Source: an uncultured Acidimicrobiaceae bacterium
GTDB taxonomy: Bacteria > Actinomycetota > Acidimicrobiia > Spongiisociales > SHLN01
Length of the DNA stretch: 64,000 nt
Direction of reading: 5' to 3'
NCBI GenBank assembly: GCA_947259275.1
Contig: CAMYMH010000027.1
Coordinates: forward strand, 1 to 64,000
A program made the position numbers and the translations under genes. The notes under the pieces were generated by a model. It was given only the letters and a program-made list of their open reading frames with translations. It did no database searches and had not been told where the DNA came from. This document shows positions 18,666 to 27,262 of this stretch, in pieces (the first letter of the stretch is position 1; each line of letters begins with the position of its first letter).

Positions 18666-19175
18666 CGGAGGCCGGGACGAAACGCAACCGGCGTTGTTAA
18701 ACGAGTTCTGACCGCGCTATGCGTGTCGCCATTCCGGGGTGCCGTTGCCGGGCGACGCCGAACCCCGCGACACAACCGTATTGAGAAGTCACCCTGATCG
18801 TCGGTCCAGTTGACGTTTCCTCCACCGCAGCCGGGAACGTTTGTATGCCCGGACCTTGCGCACAATCGGAACGAGCCCAGTCGCGATCACCAGCAGAACG
18901 ACCAGGGCGAATATGACGAAGGTCGTGACCTCGTTTTCGATCTCCGCACCTCACATGCTTGCCTGCTGTCACCTTATTAGGTTTTCGCGCTTACGGTTCT
19001 ACAGGCATTGAATATGAATCGTGCGGCCAAACCCACACCCCGGCCCGACCCCAGTTCCCTCTCGAGCACCAACCCCGATTAGTGGACCACCTCGGTGTCT
19101 ATTCCGAGCAACGGCTCGGACTAATCGCCGCCGGCCATACCCCACCCTGACGAGACCGCGGACGGACAGCTCGGC
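18666..19175. other. 510-base gap between the ABM-like gene and ilvD
   Basis: Apart from the start-less small membrane frame at 18789-18941 on the minus strand, I see no convincing gene, tRNA or strong terminator here. Several short frames exist on both strands but have unnatural Arg/Pro/Ser composition. The base composition near 18950-19020 is AT-richer than the flanks. Confidence 0.6.
18789..18941 (-). pseudogene. Small single-helix membrane protein frame without a standard start codon
   Basis: A 50-codon frame reads IENEVTTFVIFALVVLLVIA, a membrane helix, then a strongly basic tail (RKVRAYKRSRLRWRKRQLDRR) and TGA. The pattern is that of real small membrane proteins. The codon where initiation is expected, just after GGTGCGGAG, is ATC, and the only upstream ATG in frame is followed at once by TGA. 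It may start at ATC, or the start was lost. It is not in standard gene calls because it lacks a start. Confidence 0.4.
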
Positions 19176-20858
19176 CTACTCGTCGGTCACGCATCCTTCG
19201 GAGGCCGACTTCACCGTCCGGATGTACTTGGCGAGAGTTCCTCTCATGGCCTTCAGCGGTGGCGGCGTCCACGCAGCCCGACGTCGCTCGAGTTCGGCGG
19301 GGTCCAACTCCACCTCGATTGTCCGCGTTGTGGCGTCGATGGTGATGGTGTCGTCGTCCTCGATCAGAGCGATCGGTCCCCCCTCTTGAGCCTCAGGCGT
19401 GACATGCCCGACGATGAAGCCGTGTGATCCTCCAGAAAACCGGCCGTCGGTGATGAGAGCTACCTCGGAACCGAGCCCGGCGCCCATGATCACCGAAGTG
19501 GGCGTGAGCATTTCGGGCATTCCCGGACCGCCCTTCGGCCCCTCGTAGCGGATGACAACCACATCGCCGGGGCCGATTTCACTGGCTTCGGCGGCGGCCA
19601 GCATTTCCTCTTCGCTGTCGAACACCCGCGCCGGTCCGCTGAACCGCACGCCCTCCTTGCCGGTGACCTTGGCCACGGCCCCCTCGGGCGCCAGGCTGCC
19701 GCGCAAGATCTGGATGTGGGCGGTTTCCTTGATGGGTCGTTCCCACGGTTGGATGACATCCTGGCCTTCCGCCAGAGCCGGGAGATCGGCCAGATTCTCG
19801 GCCAGGGTACGCCCGGTCACCGTCAGACAGTCGCCCTCGATAGCGTCGTGCTCGAGCAGCAGCTTGAGCACCGCCGGTGTTCCCCCCACCTGGTGGAGAT
19901 CCTCCATCACATATCGGCCGCTCGGCTTCAAATCGGCAAGGAACGGAACCCGGTCGCTCACGGCCTGGAAGTCATCGATGCTCAGATCAACATCCACCGA
20001 TCGCGCCATCGCGATCAGATGTAGCACCGAGTTAGTGGATCCACCCAGCGCCATCGTGATGGCCATGGCGTTGTCGAAGGCGGCCCGGGTCATGATGTCG
20101 GTGGGGAGGATGTTCTCCTCGAGCAATCTCCGGATGGCGGGTCCCGCTCGTAGGCACTCGTCGAGCTTGGCCGGGTCGGTGGCCGGGGTGGAGGAGCTGT
20201 AGGGCAGGCTCATCCCCAGCGCCTCGATGGCGGATGCCATGGTGTTGGCCGTGTACATGCCACCGCAGGCACCCGCACCCGGGCAGGCGTGACGGACGAT
20301 GTCGAAGCGCTCCTCTTCGCTGATCCGGTTGGCGATGTACTCCCCATAGGACTGAAATGCCGACACGATGTCGAGCGCGTCGCCGCCCGGGGCGAAACCG
20401 GCCCGAATGGTTCCGCCGTACACCATGATCGAGGGACGGTTGACCCGGCCCATCGCCATCACCGAGCCGGGCATGTTCTTGTCGCAGCCGGGGATGGAGA
20501 CGTTGGCGTCGTACCACTGAGCCCTCATCACGGTTTCGATGGAGTCGGCGATGAGGTCGCGGCTCTGCAGGGAGTAGCTCATTCCTTCGGTGCCCATGGC
20601 CATGCCGTCGGAGACGCCGATGGTGTTGAAGCGCATCCCGACCAGCCCGGCTGCCGCCATGCCTTCCTTGACCTTGGCCGCCAGTTGATCGAGGTGCATG
20701 TTGCACGAGTTGCCTTCGTACCACATGCTGGCGATACCCACCTGGGCCTTGTTCATGTCGGCTTCGGTCAACCCGGTGGCAAAGAGCATGGCCTGCGAGC
20801 CCCCCTGTGACGCCGGTTGGGTGATGCGGCGGCTGTGCTTGTTGAGGTGGCGGGCCAT
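19176..20858 (-). CDS. ilvD: Dihydroxy-acid dehydratase
   Basis: The 560-residue iron-sulfur enzyme catalyses the third common step of valine/isoleucine synthesis. Cluster cysteines appear in [11 protein letters not shown] (about residue 52), PGCDKNMPG (about 122) and [17 protein letters not shown] (about 195). The C-terminal domain contains [15 protein letters not shown]. It is separate from the ilvBN locus. The ATG follows a -10-like TAACAT by six bases, pointing to a leaderless mRNA. Confidence 0.96.
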   Translation of the reverse strand: MARHLNKHSRRITQPASQGGSQAMLFATGLTEADMNKAQVGIASMWYEGNSCNMHLDQLAAKVKEGMAAAGLVGMRFNTIGVSDGMAMGTEGMSYSLQSRDLIADSIETVMRAQWYDANVSIPGCDKNMPGSVMAMGRVNRPSIMVYGGTIRAGFAPGGDALDIVSAFQSYGEYIANRISEEERFDIVRHACPGAGACGGMYTANTMASAIEALGMSLPYSSSTPATDPAKLDECLRAGPAIRRLLEENILPTDIMTRAAFDNAMAITMALGGSTNSVLHLIAMARSVDVDLSIDDFQAVSDRVPFLADLKPSGRYVMEDLHQVGGTPAVLKLLLEHDAIEGDCLTVTGRTLAENLADLPALAEGQDVIQPWERPIKETAHIQILRGSLAPEGAVAKVTGKEGVRFSGPARVFDSEEEMLAAAEASEIGPGDVVVIRYEGPKGGPGMPEMLTPTSVIMGAGLGSEVALITDGRFSGGSHGFIVGHVTPEAQEGGPIALIEDDDTITIDATTRTIEVELDPAELERRRAAWTPPPLKAMRGTLAKYIRTVKSASEGCVTDE

Positions 20859-20864
20859 TCCGGC

Positions 20865-20870
20865 ATGTTA
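20865..20870 (-). promoter_or_regulatory. -10 hexamer TAACAT for a leaderless ilvD transcript
   Basis: TAACAT lies 6 bases before the ilvD ATG, and there is no Shine-Dalgarno sequence. Confidence 0.45.
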
Positions 20871-20893
20871 GGGGGGAGTCCTGCCTTGGTTCC

Positions 20894-20899
20894 TAGCCT
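20894..20899 (+). promoter_or_regulatory. -10 hexamer TAGCCT for a leaderless queG transcript
   Basis: TAGCCT lies 6 bases before the queG ATG at 20906. It is divergent from the ilvD element 23 bases away. Confidence 0.45.
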
Positions 20900-20905
20900 G
20901 CGGGC

Positions 20906-22021
20906 ATGGATGCACCTCCGCGTGACGGATTGCTCGATCGCTTGCGCCGGGTCGGTGAGGAGGGGGGACTGGTCGGGTTGGGAGTGTGCTCGGTTGAGCC
21001 GTTCGATGAGGTCCGGGTCGAAATGGCACGCCGTATCGACACCGGCCTGGCCGGGAGGCGCCGTTTCACTTACACCGATCCGACGGTCGCCACCGACGTG
21101 TCCCGCTCGTTTCCCTGGGCCCGGCGTCTGGTGGTCGGGAGCTTCACCTACCTCCCGGCTGCCGGCAATCCCGGCCCTCCGGCCGCCGGCACCGGCCGGA
21201 TCGCCCGTTTCGCCACCGTCGACCACTACCGGGGCCTGCGGGCCGCCTTGTCGGAGGTGGCCGCGCATCTGGCTGCGGCCGGGTACCGGGCCGAGGTGCT
21301 GGCCGATGACAACCGCCTGGTCGATCGGGGGGCGGCGGTCCGGGCCGGGGTGGCGTGGTGGGGGAAGAGCACGATGGCGCTCGCTCCCAAGTATGGCCCG
21401 TGGCTGCTGCTCGGCTCGGTGGTCACCGACGCCGAGCTGGCGGAGAGCGAGCCGATGGCACGGGACTGTGGCACCTGTGTGGCCTGCGTAACAGCCTGTC
21501 CGACCGGCGCTCTCAACCAGGAAGGCGTGCTGGATGCCACCCGCTGCATCTCCTACTGGGCCCAAACGCCCGGCTCGATCCCGCTGGACATCCGCCAGGC
21601 CTGGGGGGACCGCCTGTACGGATGTGACGACTGCCTCGATGCGTGTCCCCCCGGCGGTCGGCTGGCCGAAACCTCTGCCGCCAGTGAGGGCCGGGTAGAT
21701 CTGCTCGCATTGCTGGAGCGAACCGACGAGGAGCTGATGGCAGAGTATGCCCACTTCTATGTTCCCCGCCGCGATGCCCGCTTCTTGCGTCGCAACGCCC
21801 TGGTCGCCCTCGGGCACCGCGGGACGGCCGAAGCGGTGCCGGTGCTGACGCAATACCTGGCGTCGGGCCCCGCGATCTTGCGCGGCCATGCCGCCTGGGC
21901 GCTTGGCCGGGTGGGAGGCGCCGATGCCAGCGGCGCGCTTCGCCGCGCCCTGGCCGAGGAGGCCGACCCGGCCGTGGTCGACGAGCTGGAGGCTGCGCGG
22001 CGGGAAGTGGAGAGGCCCTGA
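20906..22021 (+). CDS. queG: Epoxyqueuosine reductase
   Basis: The 371-residue cobalamin-dependent enzyme performs the last step of queuosine synthesis in tRNA. It has an N-terminal cobalamin-binding domain, then two [4Fe-4S] sites: CGTCVACVTACPTGA (about 188-202) and CDDCLDACPPG (about 240-250). The motif DRGAAVRAGVAWWGKST near 142-158 is typical. The C-terminal ~90 residues (RRNALVALGHRG, then GHAAWALGRVGG) form HEAT-like repeats, as in QueG. No other queuosine gene is in the window. Confidence 0.93.
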   Translation: MDAPPRDGLLDRLRRVGEEGGLVGLGVCSVEPFDEVRVEMARRIDTGLAGRRRFTYTDPTVATDVSRSFPWARRLVVGSFTYLPAAGNPGPPAAGTGRIARFATVDHYRGLRAALSEVAAHLAAAGYRAEVLADDNRLVDRGAAVRAGVAWWGKSTMALAPKYGPWLLLGSVVTDAELAESEPMARDCGTCVACVTACPTGALNQEGVLDATRCISYWAQTPGSIPLDIRQAWGDRLYGCDDCLDACPPGGRLAETSAASEGRVDLLALLERTDEELMAEYAHFYVPRRDARFLRRNALVALGHRGTAEAVPVLTQYLASGPAILRGHAAWALGRVGGADASGALRRALAEEADPAVVDELEAARREVERP

Positions 22022-22033
22022 TCTGCCCGCCAG

Positions 22034-22039
22034 TACGCT
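22034..22039 (+). promoter_or_regulatory. -10 hexamer TACGCT before a five-codon upstream ORF
   Basis: TACGCT lies 7 bases before an ATG at 22047 that opens a tiny ORF coupled to the next gene. Confidence 0.4.
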
Positions 22040-22046
22040 GCGGGTT

Positions 22047-22064
22047 ATGAAAGGACGTCGATGA
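22047..22064 (+). CDS. Possible five-codon leader ORF MKGRR
   Basis: ATG AAA GGA CGT CGA TGA begins 7 bases after a TACGCT hexamer, and its stop overlaps the start of the following gene (ATGA). Its AAAGGA doubles as the Shine-Dalgarno sequence of that gene. It may be a translated leader coupling initiation, or simply the 5' end of the mRNA. Confidence 0.3.
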   Translation: MKGRR

Positions 22065-22336
22065 GAGCCGTGTTCGGGTTGGCGCTCGGGTTCGGTTCGG
22101 TGGCCGTGCTCGGGTGGATCATCGCGGTGGCGGTTGCCGAGTCGGTCGAGGGCTGGGAGAAGGTGAGTCCGGACGCCCGCTTCGGACTCACCGGTCGCCG
22201 GGCAGTCGCGGCCGTGTTTGGCTTCGGCATGGCCGGGCTTTCTGCCGCCTACGCCGGCTGGCCGATGGCGGTGGCCACGCTGGCCGCGGCTGCCGGCGCG
22301 GTGGTCGCCGCCGCCATCGCCGGCCTCACCACGTGA
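22061..22336 (+). CDS. Small membrane protein of unknown function
   Basis: The 91-residue protein has three hydrophobic segments: the N-terminal FGLALGFGSVAVLGWIIAVA, a Gly/Ala-rich middle one, and an Ala-rich C-terminal one. Between them is a short charged loop (EGWEKVSPDARFGLTGRR). I do not recognise the family. AAAGGA lies upstream at the right distance. Its stop overlaps the GTG of the metallophosphoesterase gene (GTGA), so the two are translated together. Confidence 0.65.
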   Translation: MRAVFGLALGFGSVAVLGWIIAVAVAESVEGWEKVSPDARFGLTGRRAVAAVFGFGMAGLSAAYAGWPMAVATLAAAAGAVVAAAIAGLTT

Positions 22337-23097
22337 TCCTCATCGCCGACGTCCACGGGGCGACCACCAAACTGCGCCGACTCGTGTCCACGCTCGGCGA
22401 GCCACTGTTGGTGCTCGGCGACTTCATCAACTTCATCGATTACCGAACCTGCGACGGCATCCTCGCCGACGTTGCAGGCCATGATTTCGTCCGCCGGCTC
22501 ATCGAGCTGCGGATGGAAGGCCGTTTCGATGAGGCCCGGGCACTCTGGAGGAGCTCGAATGACGGACGGGAGGAAGAACTGTGGGCCCGATTCGCCGAGT
22601 TGGCCGATGCCGCTTATGCCGACATCACGTCGGCACTAGTGGGTGCGGGCGCCCATGTCACTTACGGCAACATCGACCGAGTCGACCTGCTCACGAAACA
22701 TCTGCCGCCCGGCAACGAGTTCGTCGACCACGGGCGTTTCGAGATCGAAGGGTGGACGGTGGGGATCATGGGCGGGGGCGTCAAGTCCGGCTTGAACGTC
22801 CCCGGTGAGGTGGCCGACGCTGAGATGGAAGCGCGTCTCGAGGGGCTGGGGGCGGTCGACATCCTCTGTACGCATGTGGCGCCGGCGGTGCCGCAGCTGC
22901 AACGCGACGTAGTAGGAGGCATGTCCAAGGGATCGCCGGCGGTGCTTCGCTACCTCGAGCGGTATCAGCCGTCATATCACTATTTCGGCGACATCCACCA
23001 GCCGCAGGCAACCCAATGGCGGGTGGGGGAGACGCGGTGCCGCAATGCCGGCTACTTTCGGGCTACCGGCCGGGGGCTGCATCACCCCGCCGCCTGA
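22333..23097 (+). CDS. Calcineurin-like metallophosphoesterase
   Basis: The 254-residue protein shows the metal-ligand order of the family: ADVHG (residues 5-9), LGDFINF (about 30-36), VTYGNIDR, CTHVAPAVP and YHYFGDIHQPQ near the C-terminus. Such enzymes cleave phosphomono- or diesters; the substrate is unknown. The GTG start overlaps the preceding stop. A longer frame upstream in this register is antisense-like and rejected. It precedes the SRPBCC/ArsA genes on the same strand. Confidence 0.85.
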   Translation: MILIADVHGATTKLRRLVSTLGEPLLVLGDFINFIDYRTCDGILADVAGHDFVRRLIELRMEGRFDEARALWRSSNDGREEELWARFAELADAAYADITSALVGAGAHVTYGNIDRVDLLTKHLPPGNEFVDHGRFEIEGWTVGIMGGGVKSGLNVPGEVADAEMEARLEGLGAVDILCTHVAPAVPQLQRDVVGGMSKGSPAVLRYLERYQPSYHYFGDIHQPQATQWRVGETRCRNAGYFRATGRGLHHPAA

Positions 23098-23144
23098 TTC
23101 GGGCACCTGGCTACCCTTCGGTGCGCATTGGCAAGAGGAGCGCG

Positions 23145-23597
23145 ATGGCTGAGGGCACGGTACAAACGATCCAGGTAGATGCACCCGCCGAGGTGGTATT
23201 CGACGTCGCCGCCCACGTCGAGAACTTCCCCGAATGGGCCACCGGCGTGCGTGAGACCGAAGTCCTGAAGACCAATGAAGATGGAACCCCCGCCCGGGCC
23301 CGCCTGGTGGTCGACGGCATGATTCGCACCATCACCTACGTGCTCACCTACACCTACGAAGGGATCGCCCGGATCGAATGGACCGCCGAACCGGGAGATG
23401 ACATCGCCGAAATGGAGGGTCGCTACGAGTTCTACGACCTGGAGGACGGTGGCACCGAAGTCGTGTATGCCCTCAAGGTCGAGCCGAACTTCAAGGTGCC
23501 CGGCCTGCTGCGGCGCCAGGCCGAGAAGCAGATCGTCGGCACTGCCCTGCGCGGCCTGCGGGATCGTGCTGAGGAGCTGGCCTCGGCCGCCGACTGA
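23145..23597 (+). CDS. SRPBCC/polyketide-cyclase-type START-fold protein
   Basis: The 150-residue protein has the SRPBCC layout: an opening strand with IQVDAPAEVVFDVAAHVENFPEWATGV split by the first helix, strands around YTYEGIARIEWTAEPGDD, and a C-terminal helix from about residue 118. It would bind a hydrophobic ligand. AAGAGGAG precedes the ATG. Its stop overlaps the start of the ArsA gene by one base (TGATG), a link also common in other actinobacteria. Confidence 0.85.
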   Translation: MAEGTVQTIQVDAPAEVVFDVAAHVENFPEWATGVRETEVLKTNEDGTPARARLVVDGMIRTITYVLTYTYEGIARIEWTAEPGDDIAEMEGRYEFYDLEDGGTEVVYALKVEPNFKVPGLLRRQAEKQIVGTALRGLRDRAEELASAAD

Positions 23598-24766
23598 TGC
23601 GGGTCCTGCTCGTTACCGGCAAGGGAGGGGTCGGCAAGACCACGGTCGCCGCCGCCACCGCCCTCAAAGCCGCCGATCTGGGATATCGCACCCTGGTCAT
23701 GTCAACGGATCCGGCCCACAGCCTGGCGGACGCATTCGACAACTCGCTCGGCGACGAGCCATACGCGGTCGCCGACAACCTGGTGGCCCAGCAGATCGAT
23801 TCTCAACACCGGCTCGAGCAGTACTGGGGGGAGGTGCGCGAATACCTCACCGACCTTTTCGATTGGAGCGGTCTGCGCGGCATCGAGGCAGAAGAGTTGT
23901 CGGTGTTCCCGGGGATGGATGAGCTGTTCGCGCTCGCCGACGTGAAAGACCATGCGGTGTCCGGTGCCTACGACCTGCTGGTGGTCGATTGTGCCCCGAC
24001 GGCTGAGACGCTGCGGCTCCTCTCCTTGCCGGAGATCCTCGGGTGGTACATGGACAAGATCTTTCCGGTCGAGCGGAAAGTCGTGAAGGCGATGCGTCCC
24101 GTCCTCAGCCGGGTGGTCTCCATCCCGATTGCCGGCGAGGAGGTGTTCGACGCCGCCGAAGGATTCTATGGCCGCATCCAGGGGGTACGCGACATCCTCA
24201 CCAACCCGTTCGTTACCAGCGCCCGCCTGGTGCTTAATCCCGAGAAGATGGTCATCAGCGAGGCCCGCCGCACCTACACCTACCTCGGCCTGTTCGGCTA
24301 CGCGGTCGACGGGGTGGTGGTCAACCGGGTGCTGCCGGATGCCATCACCGACCCGTATTTCAAACGCTGGCAAGAAGTACAGGCAGACCATCTGGTCGAC
24401 ATCGAGTCGGGGTTCGCCGACGTGGACATTCGACGGCTCCGGCTGTTCGACGAGGAAATGGTCGGGGTCGACAAGCTCCGCCTGCTCGCCGATGAGCTGT
24501 ACGAGGATCTCGACCCGACCGAGCGTCTCTCCGATGGCGAACCGTTCCAGGTGATCGACGACGGTGATGACGTGATCCTTGCCATGTCGGTGCCGTTTGC
24601 CGAAAAGGGCGATGTAGACGTGGTGCGATACGCCGAGGAGCTGATCGTTACGGTAGGTGCATACCGCCGGGCTTTCGTCCTCCCGGATTCGCTCCGGCGC
24701 CGTGAGGTGCGGCGAGCCCAGCTGGAGGACGGAATTCTACGAGTCACGTTTGGAGCACCGGGATGA
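23597..24766 (+). CDS. ArsA/GET3-family ATPase
   Basis: The 389-residue protein has the deviant Walker A GKGGVGKTT at residues 8-16, switch I-like STDPAHSLADAF (36-47), and DLLVVDCAPTAETLRLL near 130-146. A C-terminal beta-domain (VLPDSLRRREV and LEDGILRVTFGAP) resembles the alpha-crystallin-like tail of actinobacterial ArsA homologues. There is no arsB or arsR nearby, and the gene is coupled to a START-fold gene. So protein or ligand handling is more likely than arsenite export; this is inference. Confidence 0.88.
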   Translation: MRVLLVTGKGGVGKTTVAAATALKAADLGYRTLVMSTDPAHSLADAFDNSLGDEPYAVADNLVAQQIDSQHRLEQYWGEVREYLTDLFDWSGLRGIEAEELSVFPGMDELFALADVKDHAVSGAYDLLVVDCAPTAETLRLLSLPEILGWYMDKIFPVERKVVKAMRPVLSRVVSIPIAGEEVFDAAEGFYGRIQGVRDILTNPFVTSARLVLNPEKMVISEARRTYTYLGLFGYAVDGVVVNRVLPDAITDPYFKRWQEVQADHLVDIESGFADVDIRRLRLFDEEMVGVDKLRLLADELYEDLDPTERLSDGEPFQVIDDGDDVILAMSVPFAEKGDVDVVRYAEELIVTVGAYRRAFVLPDSLRRREVRRAQLEDGILRVTFGAPG

Positions 24767-24939
24767 GCCCTGAAGAAGAAGAGGAAGAGCGTATCAAGCG
24801 AGCCGCCCAGCGGGCCGGTTACCACCTGGTCAAAGCGATGTCGGAGGTCCTGGCCGCCATCAGCGCCGCCCTCGAGGAGCTGCGCGGCCCTACCGACGAC
24901 GACTCCGATTCCGGCATCGTCCACATCGATATCGAGTAG
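24763..24939 (+). CDS. Small acidic protein coupled to the ArsA gene
   Basis: A 58-residue ORF (MSPEEEEEERIKRAAQRAG at its start, DSDSGIVHIDIE at its end) overlaps the ArsA stop as ATGA and ends two bases before the next gene. A charged helix fills the N-terminal half. It lies exactly in the operon rhythm, so it is probably real. The family is not recognised. It may be a partner of the ATPase. Confidence 0.7.
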   Translation: MSPEEEEEERIKRAAQRAGYHLVKAMSEVLAAISAALEELRGPTDDDSDSGIVHIDIE

Positions 24940-24941
24940 TC

Positions 24942-25154
24942 ATGGCTGAGGACATCGTCGAGATCGCTCGCTTTTTCAACATCATGGAAGGGGAGGTGGC
25001 CTGTGCTCAGCTGCGGGCTCAGGACATCAAGGCCTACCTCAAGACCGACAACGCCGGCGGCATCCACCCCGAGCTCAACTTCACCCGCGGAGTCCGCCTG
25101 ATGGTGCTGGCCGGCGACGAAGACCGGGCCAGGGCGCTCATCGGGGCGGAGTGA
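24942..25154 (+). CDS. DUF2007-type putative signal-transducing protein
   Basis: The 70-residue protein is the DUF2007 ferredoxin-like fold: EIARFFNIMEGEVACAQL in the first helix, then DIKAYLKTDN, and a final LMVLAGDEDRARALI. Function is unknown; small DUF2007 proteins often occur beside regulators. It starts two bases after the acidic gene and shares the operon. Confidence 0.8.
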   Translation: MAEDIVEIARFFNIMEGEVACAQLRAQDIKAYLKTDNAGGIHPELNFTRGVRLMVLAGDEDRARALIGAE

Positions 25155-25161
25155 CGGACAC

Positions 25162-25167
25162 TAAGGT
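25162..25167 (+). promoter_or_regulatory. -10 hexamer TAAGGT before the YkvA-family gene
   Basis: TAAGGT lies 9 bases upstream of the ATG at 25177 and no Shine-Dalgarno sequence is seen. Confidence 0.3.
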
Positions 25168-25176
25168 GCCAGGTTC

Positions 25177-25569
25177 ATGACCGACCTATCCGCCCGCGTC
25201 TCCCACCCGGCCGTCCAGAAAGCCATCGCCGCGGTGCCCAACCTGGTCAAGCTCGGGTACCGGCTGCTGAAGGACCCGCGGGTACCTGTGAAGCAGCGGG
25301 CATTCGTGGGCGCCGCCCTCGCCTATATGGTGGCTCCGGTCGACGTGATCCCGGACTTCATCCCGTTCCTGGGCCGGGCCGACGATCTCCTCATCCTGGC
25401 CTTCGCGCTTAATTCGATGTTCGAGGCCGCCGGCGAGGCGATCGTTCACGAACACTGGGATGGCACCGGCGATGTCCTCGAGATCGTTTCCGGTGTGATC
25501 GAATGGGGAGCGTCGCTGGTTCCCTGGCCGGTGCGGCGGGCGGTGAAGCGGTTCCTGCGGGGATTTTGA
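25177..25569 (+). CDS. YkvA family (DUF1232) membrane protein
   Basis: The 130-residue protein contains the DUF1232 signature AYMVAPVDVIPDFIPFLGRA followed by DDLLILAFAL (about residues 48-77). A basic N-terminal segment and a C-terminal amphipathic region surround it. It is a small membrane-associated family without known activity. It ends 23 bases from the convergent acyl-CoA synthetase. Confidence 0.85.
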   Translation: MTDLSARVSHPAVQKAIAAVPNLVKLGYRLLKDPRVPVKQRAFVGAALAYMVAPVDVIPDFIPFLGRADDLLILAFALNSMFEAAGEAIVHEHWDGTGDVLEIVSGVIEWGASLVPWPVRRAVKRFLRGF

Positions 25570-25592
25570 GAGAGCGCTCGGCGGGCCGAGGC

Positions 25593-27179
25593 TCACAGGT
25601 TTCGTAGCTCCCGACGGAGAAGCTTGCCGGTGGTGGTGCGGGGCAGGTCATCGAGATAGAAGATTCGTTGCGGCACCTCGTGAGCCGCCAGCCGGGTGCG
25701 GACGTGATGCTGGAGTTCGGCAGTCAGTTCATCATCCGGCTCGAAGCCGGGCCGAAGCACGAGGTAGGCGACCGGCACCTGTCCTCGGCTTTCGTCCGCA
25801 GCCCCCACCACCGCCGCCATGGCGACGGCCGCATGTCCGAGCAACGATTCCTCGATCTCGCCCGGCCCGATGCGGTAACCCCGCGACGAGATCACATCGT
25901 CTTTTCGGGACGAAAACCACAGGTAGCCGTCCTCGTCTTCGAGGCCGAGGTCACCGGTCAGCAGCCATTCGTCGCGATACTTGCCGGCGGTGGCGTCGGG
26001 ACGATTCCAGTATTCGAGCATGATCACGGGGTCGGGACTGCGGACGCAGATCTCGCCGATCTCGCCGACCAGGCGTCGCCCCTCATCATCCAGCACCGCC
26101 ACCTGATGGCCGGGCAGCGGTCTTCCCATCGATCCCGGCTTGATCGGCCACACCGACGAGCAGTTGCCGACCACGAGGTTGGCTTCGGTCTGGCCATAAC
26201 CCTCGTTGATCCGACAGCCGAGATTGGCCTCGGCCCACGAGAGCAGCTCGGCGCCGAGCGGTTCGCCGCCGGTGAAAACCGCTCGCAGGACCAGCTCCTC
26301 ACTCCCGGCGTCCTGTGATCGCATCAGCTTGAGGGCGGTCGGCGGCAGGAAGGCGAGCGTGACCCGGTGCTCGACCATGAGATCAACAGCGTGGTGCGGG
26401 TCGAAATCCGATTCGGTGCTCACGACCGTCATGCCGAAGTACCAGGCCGGGACCAGAACATCCATCAGGCCCCCGATCCAGGCCCAGTCGGCCGGAGTCC
26501 AGATCACGTCGCCCGGGCGGGGTGCGAACTCGTAAAACGACTCGAATCCCGGCAGGTGTCCATAGAGTGATCGATGGGGCAGCAGCGCTCCCTTGGGAGG
26601 ACCGGTCGTGCCCGAGGTGTAGATGAGGTAGGCGGGCTCGTCGGCTTGGGTGTCGGCCGCGGATGGCATCGGCTCGCCGGAGCAGAACCCATCGAAGTCT
26701 CCTTCCGGCCCGCTCACGACCAACGGCAGGTTGGGAGCCGCCTCCGCCAGTTTGGCCACGTTGTCGGGACTGGCGACGCCCAGCTTTGCGCCGGAGTCGG
26801 CCAACCGGTACGCCAGCGCATCGATCCCGAACAGCGATGCCAGCGGCAGCGAGACCGCTCCGGCCTTCCACGTCCCGAGATGGGCGACTCCGGTTTCGAT
26901 CGACTGGGGCGCCACCACCGCCACCCGGTCGCCCCGCTTGATACCGCGACGAATCAGTTCTCCCGCCAAACGATCGGATCGGTCCGCGATTGAGCCAAAC
27001 GAGTGATCGGTGGCGTGGCCGGCGCCATCCACGACCCGCAATGCCGTCTTCCCGGGCTCATCGAGCGGACAACACGCAACCCCCATGTTGAATCGAGCGG
27101 GGATCGGCCATTCGAAGCGCCGGCACAGTGATTCATAGGTCATGCCGTCGTGGGGGTGAAGCAGCCGTTGGCCGGGCAT
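25593..27179 (-). CDS. AMP-forming acyl-CoA synthetase
   Basis: The 528-residue enzyme has the P-loop [19 protein letters not shown] near residue 185, [10 protein letters not shown] (about 325), [23 protein letters not shown] split near 420, and the catalytic lysine in [10 protein letters not shown] at the C-terminus. It activates a carboxylic acid as acyl-AMP and then the CoA thioester, like acetyl/medium-chain ligases. The start MPGQRLLHP is supported by a TACACT hexamer six bases upstream; a longer frame is open but unconserved. Confidence 0.88.
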   Translation of the reverse strand: MPGQRLLHPHDGMTYESLCRRFEWPIPARFNMGVACCPLDEPGKTALRVVDGAGHATDHSFGSIADRSDRLAGELIRRGIKRGDRVAVVAPQSIETGVAHLGTWKAGAVSLPLASLFGIDALAYRLADSGAKLGVASPDNVAKLAEAAPNLPLVVSGPEGDFDGFCSGEPMPSAADTQADEPAYLIYTSGTTGPPKGALLPHRSLYGHLPGFESFYEFAPRPGDVIWTPADWAWIGGLMDVLVPAWYFGMTVVSTESDFDPHHAVDLMVEHRVTLAFLPPTALKLMRSQDAGSEELVLRAVFTGGEPLGAELLSWAEANLGCRINEGYGQTEANLVVGNCSSVWPIKPGSMGRPLPGHQVAVLDDEGRRLVGEIGEICVRSPDPVIMLEYWNRPDATAGKYRDEWLLTGDLGLEDEDGYLWFSSRKDDVISSRGYRIGPGEIEESLLGHAAVAMAAVVGAADESRGQVPVAYLVLRPGFEPDDELTAELQHHVRTRLAAHEVPQRIFYLDDLPRTTTGKLLRRELRNL

Positions 27180-27185
27180 GCGTCG

Positions 27186-27191
27186 AGTGTA
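27186..27191 (-). promoter_or_regulatory. -10 hexamer TACACT for a leaderless acyl-CoA synthetase transcript
   Basis: TACACT lies 6 bases before the ATG at 27179 and supports that start over the longer frame. Confidence 0.45.
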
Positions 27192-27250
27192 AGGATCGAG
27201 AGCTGCCGGCGCGGTCCACCGAGCTACCACGCGTTGGTGGGCGTTCCCGC

Positions 27251-27256
27251 TACCTT
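27251..27256 (+). promoter_or_regulatory. -10 hexamer TACCTT for a leaderless aminotransferase transcript
   Basis: TACCTT lies 6 bases before the ATG at 27263, without a Shine-Dalgarno sequence. Confidence 0.4.
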
Positions 27257-27262
27257 GGCGGC

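Noticed and set aside
23597-24766. Arsenite-export function for the ArsA homologue
   Set aside because: No arsB, arsC, arsD or arsR nearby, only one ATPase domain, and the partner genes point elsewhere.
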